Positions 36,990-43,438 of a stretch of DNA of 64,000 nucleotides are shown here, piece by piece. The first letter of the stretch is position 1; every line of letters starts with the position of its first letter. Source of the stretch: a bacterium (lineage in GTDB: Bacteria; Bacteroidota; Bacteroidia; Chitinophagales; Saprospiraceae); contig JANSXW010000002.1 of NCBI GenBank assembly GCA_024742755.1, positions 55,790 to 119,789 of the forward strand, given 5' to 3'. Both the position numbers and the translations under genes were made by a program. The notes under the pieces were generated by a model. That model saw nothing but the letters and a program-made list of their open reading frames with translations. It did not search any database and had not been told where the DNA came from.

Positions 36990-37013
36990 TATTTCACACT
37001 ATCATTTTACCCC

Positions 37014-37175
37014 TCATTCATAAAACACCGCCTCCACCACCGCCTCTCTCCTACTCCGGCTCACCGGGATTTTGTGCGCCCCCATTTCCAGCCGGTTGCC
37101 ATCGAGCGCCTTTACCTTGTTTTTGGCGACGATGAAAGACTTGTGGACCCGCAGGAAGTTAGCTGCAGGCAGCAA
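37014..37175 (-). pseudogene. LytTR-type DNA-binding domain, C-terminal remnant
   Basis: On the minus strand an open frame ending at TGA 37014-37016 reads LLPAANFLRVHKSFIV, then AKNKVKALDGNRLEM and HKIPVSRSRREAVVE. This is the C-terminal half of a LytTR domain, as in LytR/AlgR-type response regulators. Upstream of about 37175 similarity stops; the receiver domain and a start codon are missing. Confidence 0.65.
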
Positions 37176-37327
37176 TCCTCCACTCCGGCTACAGCCCGCT
37201 GATCTTTGGCTTAATTGGTGCAGGGCTCTACTTCAACTTTTGGGACACTGTGATGGGCACCAACCACAACACCTACCGCGCCACCTTCGACCGCATCACG
37301 GCCCGGGAAAACAAAAAAAGGGCCTGA
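37163..37327 (+). pseudogene. membrane-protein C-terminal remnant
   Basis: A plus-strand frame that opens just after a TAG and ends at TGA 37325-37327 encodes 54 residues: HSGYSPLIFGLIGAGLYFNF is a membrane-like segment, followed by a polar tail with TFDRITARENKKRA. There is no start codon or signal. It abuts the LytTR remnant, as if one deletion had removed the 5' ends of two divergent genes. The family is not recognised. Confidence 0.45.
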
Positions 37328-37335
37328 AACAGTAA

Positions 37336-37458
37336 GCCGCGGACAGTTTCGGTAAAGCAAAAGAACTATTCCCCCTGCTCTCCGAACCGCAGATCAAGGC
37401 TTACCGGAAACTCAAATCAGCGGTAGTGAAATCTTTGATCACTCGTTTTTTTGGATGA
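37336..37458 (+). pseudogene. unassigned coding remnant
   Basis: A 40-codon plus-strand frame directly after a stop reads SFGKAKELFPLLSEPQIKAY and then RKLKSAVVKSLITRFFG before TGA 37456-37458. It has codon-like composition but no start. It converges with the minus-strand gene whose stop is 4 bases away. It may be the tail of a decayed gene. Confidence 0.3.
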
Positions 37459-37462
37459 TATT

Positions 37463-39436
37463 TCAATCCTCCGAAGGGGCGCGCAACAGCGCATCCACGC
37501 GGCGCTCATACCGGCGCTGCCGACGCCGTTCATTCAACGCCTGCAGGTATTCATCGAAGCGAATATCGAAGCCCACATTCAGGAAAAGGGGGGTGGGCTG
37601 CTCAGCAGTCGCATTGACAGGCACGCCTACGGAAGCATTCAAATCCAGCTGATTGAAAAAGGTAAGCCCCAGCCCGCCGGCAATCATAGGGCGGTTGAAA
37701 TCCGGGGTGGTACCGGTATTGGCCAGATTGTAAAGCAGGCCGGTGCCGTAAAGCAGCAGGTGCAGGTTGCTTACCGTTGGCGCTTTGGCAGGCTCCAGCC
37801 GCACATACGACTTGCCCCAGTACCGGAAGGTCTCCTGCCGCCCGAAGCTATTGATGTAAGCCCAGTCCAGGAGATTGACCTTGAGGCCGATCTTCTCGCC
37901 GGCGAAGGTATAGTTGCGCAGGCTTTCGCCGTTCTCCAGGGACAGCCCGTCCGGGAAGTGAGCATTGTTCACCCCCACATTGAAGATAAAGGACAACGGC
38001 CGCCACCGGTCATAATTGATGTTTTGCAGGGAAACCAGGAAGCTTTCCACGTCAAAATCCAGGGCTTCGTTTTCCTGAAAACCCTCGATGATTTCGGTAT
38101 AGCTGCGCAACAGGCTGATGATTTTATTAAGGGCAGCTTTGGTATCCTGATTGGGAAAGATGTCGCTCAGCCCGGCCAGGGCATTCAGGTAGTCATCGTA
38201 GGTCGCCGCCTGATCAAATTCGTACAACTTAGCCAGCAGCCGGAACAGCAAATGATCGCGCAGTGCCTCGTAATCAAAGGGGAAGCCCTGCTCGAAGGCG
38301 GTTTTGACCAGCGACTGCAGCAGGGTGTTCAGCTCGAAGTAGGTGTCAATGAAGTACTGCGAGTTTTTGGCGAGGCGCTCCAGGACCGGCAACACGTCAT
38401 TGTAAAGCTCAAAGATCAGGTCGGAAAGCGCACCGGGGCTAATGTTGTCCAAATCGAGCTGTTGCAGTTGCCCCAGAAAAGACAGCAGGACCTGCAGCTC
38501 CTCCGCTGACAATTCCTCACGGCCCTCCTCTCCTATTGCCCGCCGGATGTACTGCCGCACACTATCGAGCTGCGCGCCAATGGCATCGTTATTGCGCAGC
38601 CCGGCAGCGCCTTTCAAATCCAGCCCCATAGATGCCCCGTCCACCTTAAAGTTGGTGGTCCGGAAGAGGTAATTGATCAGGCCGATGTAGTCAATCAGGT
38701 TAGATAAACGGCCCTGAACGCGATCGTATACCGCATCTGCCAAAGGCTTCCTGACCGTATCCGTCAGAGTGAGGTAAGTATTCAGCGCTTCACTGCCGGA
38801 ATTGCGGTACATGGTACGAAGCAGCCCCAACTCCTGCAAAGTCGGCTCATTGCGGACCGCCTCACTGACGATATCCAGCAACAATGCTTTAAAAGCTGTG
38901 GTCAGGCTATCCTCGGAAAAAGTAATGGCTGACGACCGCGCCACCAGCCCCTGCCCCGGCCGCTCCCCGGAGCCTGCCAGCTGAAAACGGGCAAAGGTCT
39001 GCCCGGCCATTGCCGCGCCGGTCTTTTGCCCACCGTAGGCTTCGGCCAAAGCCACCAACTCAGCATCGCAAAGGGCAAAGTAGTAGTCGGAAAGCGCATA
39101 GACAAAAACCAGGTTGACCGTATTCTCATAAATATTGCGGGTGCGGGTCTCGGCATTGCGCTCCTCCAAAACGGTATTGATGATATTGTCGAGGTAGATG
39201 TAATTCAGCCCGCCGGCCTCCTCAATCTGCCCAAGGAACATATTTTTGATCAGCCGGACACGCACTTCGGCCTGCTTATCGGCAATGACCGAGGCGATCA
39301 CCTCAGCATCCAGGGTGCCCTTCCCAAAACTCAGCCCGCCCAGCCCAATCTGAAGGCTCGGCGCCTGATGCTGAAAGGTGGACTGTGCGGAAAGCCCAAG
39401 GGGAAGGATGAAAAACAGCAGTAGGAAGTGTCGCAT
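37463..39436 (-). CDS. secreted protein of unknown function, possible outer-membrane barrel end
   Basis: 657 residues, signal peptide MRHFLLLFFILPLGLSAQ. The mature protein is mostly helical and rich in Leu, Asp and Tyr up to about residue 470. The last 180 residues look like beta strands alternating polar and hydrophobic residues (RPLSFIFNVGVNNAHFPDGL, GLKVNLLDWAYINSFG, GLGLTFFNQLDLNASVGVPV, PLFLNVGFDIRFDEYL), as in small outer-membrane barrels. It ends in an Arg-rich tail. No T9SS domain and no known motif. It is 24 bases downstream of the exchanger gene on the same strand, so the two are probably cotranscribed. Confidence 0.75.
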   Translation of the reverse strand: MRHFLLLFFILPLGLSAQSTFQHQAPSLQIGLGGLSFGKGTLDAEVIASVIADKQAEVRVRLIKNMFLGQIEEAGGLNYIYLDNIINTVLEERNAETRTRNIYENTVNLVFVYALSDYYFALCDAELVALAEAYGGQKTGAAMAGQTFARFQLAGSGERPGQGLVARSSAITFSEDSLTTAFKALLLDIVSEAVRNEPTLQELGLLRTMYRNSGSEALNTYLTLTDTVRKPLADAVYDRVQGRLSNLIDYIGLINYLFRTTNFKVDGASMGLDLKGAAGLRNNDAIGAQLDSVRQYIRRAIGEEGREELSAEELQVLLSFLGQLQQLDLDNISPGALSDLIFELYNDVLPVLERLAKNSQYFIDTYFELNTLLQSLVKTAFEQGFPFDYEALRDHLLFRLLAKLYEFDQAATYDDYLNALAGLSDIFPNQDTKAALNKIISLLRSYTEIIEGFQENEALDFDVESFLVSLQNINYDRWRPLSFIFNVGVNNAHFPDGLSLENGESLRNYTFAGEKIGLKVNLLDWAYINSFGRQETFRYWGKSYVRLEPAKAPTVSNLHLLLYGTGLLYNLANTGTTPDFNRPMIAGGLGLTFFNQLDLNASVGVPVNATAEQPTPLFLNVGFDIRFDEYLQALNERRRQRRYERRVDALLRAPSED

Positions 39437-39460
39437 AGTGCTCGTATTTGAGCATCTAAA

Positions 39461-40474
39461 TTACATAAAATAAAGCACTATATATCCACCAAGGAACAGC
39501 CCAATAACCGTCATGCTCTCCCACCCCGCATTGGCGAGCCCTTCCCGCTGCCGGTGCAGCATCCCCAAAAGCAGCGTGCCGGCGAGCAAAATCCCAAGGG
39601 ACAACACAAAGGCTTCGGCATTTCCAACCTCATGGTAAATAGAGCCTTCCTGATAAGCCGTATCCGCAAAAGCCAGAAAGAGCACATCGAAGCTGTTCCC
39701 CCCGATGATATTCGCCACAGCCAAAGTCAGCGCCCCCTGCCGCACCGCCGCAATGGAGATGACCAATTCGGGCAGGGAGGTCGCCACCGAGGTAAACAAT
39801 GCCCCTACAAAAGACTGGGACAAGCCCGATTGATTGGCAATGACCACGGCTACTTTTGCTACGAAGTAGCCCGCTACGCCCACCACTACCGCCGAGAGCA
39901 GAAACCGGGTAAACAACAGCGGTTTATTGACCTGATCCAGGTCATCATCCGGTTCATCCTCCACCGTTTCCCGGGTGTGGATGGGCTCCCACATGGGCGA
40001 CTTCCTGGCTTTGGCAACCAGCCGGGTACCCAGGACGTAAATCAACAGGAGCAAGACCGAAGCAGGGTGGATATGCCAAAGGGTAAGGTCCGGGCCCGCC
40101 GCCACCAGTAGCACGAAAGTGAGCATCAACATGAGCAGGATGCCTTGCATCAGGTTGGACAGGGAGGCAGAGGCATGTTCCAGGTTCGCCCGCCGGTAAG
40201 TCAGGTCAGCTACCGCCAAAAATACCGTTTGAGCCGCTATCCCGCCCACGGCATTGCTAAACGACAAGTGGGCATGCCCGTTCCAGGCCGCCGTCACGGA
40301 GGTCATCACGCCCGACAAAGAAGAAATGCCTCCCAGCAGCACGCCGCCAATGAGGGCTTCCCCGAGCCCGGTGAGGTCAGCAACCCGGTCACCGGCACGA
40401 GTGAGTACGGTACCGGCAGTAGCAATAAGGGCAGCAAGCCCCAGAAAGGCGAAAATGGCAGTGCTAAGCGTCAA
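39461..40474 (-). CDS. CaCA-family cation/calcium exchanger-like membrane protein
   Basis: 337 residues with about ten hydrophobic segments split by an acidic loop (DEPDDDLDQ), the usual two-half plan of sodium/calcium exchangers. The second alpha repeat is canonical: TSVATSLPELVISIAAV and then NIIGGNSFDVLFLAFAD. The first alpha repeat (GGISSLSGVMTSVTAAW, SNAVGGIAAQTVFLAVAD) aligns well but has Gly where the ion-binding Glu of GTSxPE normally sits. Transport of calcium against sodium or protons across the inner membrane is the family role; the missing Glu makes the ion and mechanism here uncertain. It is the likely first gene of a two-gene minus-strand unit. Confidence 0.82.
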   Translation of the reverse strand: MTLSTAIFAFLGLAALIATAGTVLTRAGDRVADLTGLGEALIGGVLLGGISSLSGVMTSVTAAWNGHAHLSFSNAVGGIAAQTVFLAVADLTYRRANLEHASASLSNLMQGILLMLMLTFVLLVAAGPDLTLWHIHPASVLLLLIYVLGTRLVAKARKSPMWEPIHTRETVEDEPDDDLDQVNKPLLFTRFLLSAVVVGVAGYFVAKVAVVIANQSGLSQSFVGALFTSVATSLPELVISIAAVRQGALTLAVANIIGGNSFDVLFLAFADTAYQEGSIYHEVGNAEAFVLSLGILLAGTLLLGMLHRQREGLANAGWESMTVIGLFLGGYIVLYFM

Positions 40475-40619
40475 AGTGGTCTTTTACTAAGGAAAGCGGG
40501 AACGGAGAAGATGTTCGAGCCGTTGAAATTGTTTGATTCCGGAACCGCCTGATCCACAATTATGACGGTATAGACACGACTATCGTTTGGGCAATCGTCA
40601 AAAAACACCTTCCAATACT

Positions 40620-40782
40620 AGAGTTTATTAATGTAGGTTTTGTGTAGACCATGGATTAGGATTTTTTGCCAGATCAAAGAACGCCCGGAACCTCGTAGCC
40701 TTAGCTACGAAGGTGAGGACGTGATGCGGAGCTGGTGAAAAAGGCAATTCAGGGGCATACAAAATTTACTTTAATAAACTCT
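40620..40782. repeat. palindromic intergenic element with imperfect terminal inverted repeats
   Basis: The left end AGAGTTTATTAATGTAGG and the right end (complement AGAGTTTATTAAAGTAAA) agree over the first 12 bases and beyond. In the centre CGTAGC-CTTA-GCTACG is a perfect small hairpin. No coding sequence and no clear target duplication. It could be a MITE or REP-like element, or a structured RNA. Nothing else is recognisable in 40475-40619. Confidence 0.5.
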
Positions 40783-40826
40783 GACAAAAGAAGCTGCCCA
40801 ACAGGGTTTAAAGTAGAAAATACCCT

Positions 40827-40834
40827 TACCTTTG
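40827..40834 (+). promoter_or_regulatory. candidate -7 element of the ABC-F gene
   Basis: TACCTTTG matches TAnnTTTG. TTTA 16 bases upstream is a weak -33. It lies 46 bases before ATG 40881. Confidence 0.45.
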
Positions 40835-40880
40835 CGCCTTTATTTCATGGCATACCTCTATGCCCCCAAGCGTAACATTC

Positions 40881-42515
40881 ATGCTGACCGTAAATAACCT
40901 TGGCTTGCAATACGGCAAGCGCGTCCTTTTCGATGAGGTCAACCTCAAATTCACCCGTGGCAACTGCTACGGTGTCATCGGTGCCAATGGCGCCGGCAAA
41001 TCCACTTTCCTGAAAATCCTCTCCGGGGAAATCGCCGCCAACCGGGGCAATGTGGACATCGAGCCGGGCAACCGCATGGCTGTTCTGAAACAGAACCACT
41101 TCGAATACGAGGAGGAGCAGGTGCTCGATACGGTCATCATGGGCCACCGGGAGATGTACGACATCATGGTGCGCAAGAATGCCATCTACATGGATCCCGA
41201 TGCCACGGAAGCCGATGGGCTGCTGGCGGCTGAGCTGGAAAACAAATTTGGGGAAATGGGCGGCTGGAATGCCGAAAGCGATGCAGCCGAACTGCTGAGC
41301 AACCTGGGCATCCACGAATCGCTCCACTACCGCCAAATGAAAGACCTCAGCGGTGGGGAAAAGGTGAAGGTGCTCCTGGCGCAGTCCCTGTTCAGCAATC
41401 CGGATATCCTCCTGCTCGATGAGCCTACCAACGACCTCGATGCAGAAACCGTCACCTGGCTGGCCGAATTTCTGGCGGACTTCAAGAATATGGTGATCGT
41501 GGTCTCGCACGACCGTTACTTCCTCGATATGGTGTGTACGCATGTGGTGGACATCGACTTCAAGCGCATCAAAATCTTCACTGGCAACTACACCTTCTGG
41601 TACGAGTCCAGCCTGCTCATGGCACAACAGATGGCCAATAAGAACAAAAAGATTGAGCAGAAGCGCAAGGAGATGCAGGAGTTCATTCAGCGCTTTAGTG
41701 CCAATGCCTCTAAATCCAAGCAGGCCACCTCTCGTAAAAAAGCGCTGGAAAAACTCAACCTGGAAGACATTCAGCCTTCGAGCCGGAAGTACCCCTACAT
41801 CAACTTCAAAATGGAGCGCGAGCCGGGCGACCAAATACTGAAGGTCGAGAACCTGAGCCTGCAGGGCACGGACGGCACGCCCCTCTTCTCCAACGTCAGC
41901 TTCACCATGAACAAAGGGGAGAAAATTGCCCTCCTGGGCCGCAATGCCACAGCGCTGACGGCTTTCTTTGATGTGATGGCGGGCAAAGCGCAGGCAGATG
42001 GCGGCACGATTGAATTTGGCAAGACCATCAACGTAGGCTACCTGCCCAATGAAAACGACGAGTACTTCACCGGCAAGGGCGACCTTGACCTCATCAACTG
42101 GCTGCGGCAGTACTCCGAAGATCCGGACGAGCAGTTCATCCGCGGCTTCCTGGGCCGTATGCTGTTCTCAGGCGAAGAGGTGCTCAAGCAGGCTTCCGTG
42201 CTCTCGGGCGGTGAAAAGGTGCGCTGCATGCTGTCCAAAATCATGCTTACCCACCCCAACTTCATTCTCATGGATGAACCGACCAACCACCTTGACCTGG
42301 AGTCCATCACCGCGCTCAACAACGCCATGACAGACTTCAAGGGCAATATGATTTTCACCTCCCATGACCACAAACTGACCGAGACTGTAGCCAACCGCAT
42401 CATCGAAATCACGCCGAATGGCATTATCGACAGCCTGATGAACTTCGATGACTACCTGCGGTCAGATGCGATACATGCACAGCGGGACGAGCTGTACGCC
42501 GGTGTGGCGATTTAA
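40881..42515 (+). CDS. ABC-F family ATPase
   Basis: 544 residues from ATG 40881, where the first nucleotide-binding domain begins (MLTVNNLGLQYGKRVLF); ATG 40860 adds seven residues. There are no membrane segments: two ATPase domains are joined by a charged linker, as in ribosome-associated ABC-F proteins that rescue or tune translation. Domain 1 has Walker A GANGAGKST, signature LSGGE and Walker B ILLLDEPTNDLD. Domain 2 has signature LSGGE and Walker B FILMDEPTNHLD, but its Walker A reads GRNATALTAF, with no Gly-Lys-Thr. The linker is rich in Lys and Arg (NKKIEQKRKEMQEF). It is closest in general layout to the YbiT group. It ends 3 bases from the convergent LptE-like gene. Confidence 0.9.
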   Translation: MLTVNNLGLQYGKRVLFDEVNLKFTRGNCYGVIGANGAGKSTFLKILSGEIAANRGNVDIEPGNRMAVLKQNHFEYEEEQVLDTVIMGHREMYDIMVRKNAIYMDPDATEADGLLAAELENKFGEMGGWNAESDAAELLSNLGIHESLHYRQMKDLSGGEKVKVLLAQSLFSNPDILLLDEPTNDLDAETVTWLAEFLADFKNMVIVVSHDRYFLDMVCTHVVDIDFKRIKIFTGNYTFWYESSLLMAQQMANKNKKIEQKRKEMQEFIQRFSANASKSKQATSRKKALEKLNLEDIQPSSRKYPYINFKMEREPGDQILKVENLSLQGTDGTPLFSNVSFTMNKGEKIALLGRNATALTAFFDVMAGKAQADGGTIEFGKTINVGYLPNENDEYFTGKGDLDLINWLRQYSEDPDEQFIRGFLGRMLFSGEEVLKQASVLSGGEKVRCMLSKIMLTHPNFILMDEPTNHLDLESITALNNAMTDFKGNMIFTSHDHKLTETVANRIIEITPNGIIDSLMNFDDYLRSDAIHAQRDELYAGVAI

Positions 42516-42518
42516 CAA

Positions 42519-43025
42519 CTACCAGTCCGTAAAGGCAGCGTTGAAGATATCCTCCATCATCTGCTGACTAATGGTGCTGATGGCTTCTTCCTCTACATCT
42601 GCCAGGGCCTGGGAAGTGCCAAAGTCGAAGAAGAAAGAAAAAGGGCGTTTGCGTTCCCAGCTCTTCTCTTCATTGACATTATTAATGTACTGCACCGCCA
42701 CCTCAATGGTCAACCGGTTGATGCTCGTCACTTCCCCGGGCTGCGGGGCTTCAGACGTCACCGTATAGCGGGTCACGGTACCCTCGAAGGAGATATCCGG
42801 GTCGATTTCCTCCAGTGTCAGGCGGGATTCGGTCCGGATTTTTTCTTTCAGGTCTTCCGTCAGGCGGATGGCAATGGTAGGCTCCGCGTTCAATGCGGTA
42901 ATATCGAATTGCTCCACGAAGTAGGTCTTCACCTGCGAATAGTCGATACTGATCCCCTTAAAGGAGTAGCACCCGGAGGCGGAGAAAACGGTCAGGGCAG
43001 CTAAGCCCAGCAATAATTGGCGCAT
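42519..43025 (-). CDS. LptE-like LPS-assembly lipoprotein
   Basis: 168 residues from the ATG at 43025, giving the lipoprotein signal MRQLLLGLAALTVFSASGC (lipobox SASGC); an ATG ten codons upstream is less likely. The mature part starts YSFKGISIDYSQVKTYFVEQ and contains a repeated strand pattern ending VEEEAISTISQQMMEDIFNA, the form of the Bacteroidota LptE family (DUF4136/LptE fold). LptE plugs the LptD barrel in the outer membrane during LPS export. No other lpt gene is nearby. The identification rests on overall resemblance. Confidence 0.8.
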   Translation of the reverse strand: MRQLLLGLAALTVFSASGCYSFKGISIDYSQVKTYFVEQFDITALNAEPTIAIRLTEDLKEKIRTESRLTLEEIDPDISFEGTVTRYTVTSEAPQPGEVTSINRLTIEVAVQYINNVNEEKSWERKRPFSFFFDFGTSQALADVEEEAISTISQQMMEDIFNAAFTDW

Positions 43026-43438
43026 GCTTTTTGCGGTAAAGGTATTGAATCCCATTTAAAAGGCCGCTCCTGTTTGCTTTCTCTTAACAGTGGAGGTTGT
43101 GGGGAAACGGGTGGCGGGCTTTCTGTTACTACGATGGTACTGATCTCACTGATCTGCTCAACTGGGCCCGCCCCGCTGGAGGGCCCGCCCCGAAATCAGT
43201 AAAAATCTGCGCAATCAGTCCAACCTGTGTGCCCAACCAAACCAAAACCCTACCTGCGAGCAGGATTTAATTCAAAATATTTTTTCCAAAAGATTCAAAA
43301 TCCTAACCAAATAATTTATTAGCTTAGCCATCTCATCACAATATTTATTCCAGGCTAGACAGCACTCACCCCGGTAAAAAGCAACACAACATCGTTGTGG
43401 CCGATTCTTTATTCTCATTACCAAAACATTGGATTAGT
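43026..43438. other. intergenic region with short GC-rich direct repeat
   Basis: The dodecamer GGGCCCGCCCCG occurs twice, 5 bases apart (43164-43175 and 43181-43192), flanked by ATCAGT-rich sequence. The following 150 bases are very AT-rich and probably hold the promoter of the protease, though I see no clean TAnnTTTG. No gene seen. Confidence 0.4.

Noticed and set aside
37451..38509. Plus-strand open frame of 352 codons
   Set aside because: Antisense to the secreted protein at 37463-39436, which has a signal peptide; the plus frame is Gln/Ile-rich without any motif.
43164..43192. Doubled GGGCCCGCCCCG as a mobile-element footprint
   Set aside because: Too short, with no inverted ends or target duplication; probably a local GC-rich duplication.
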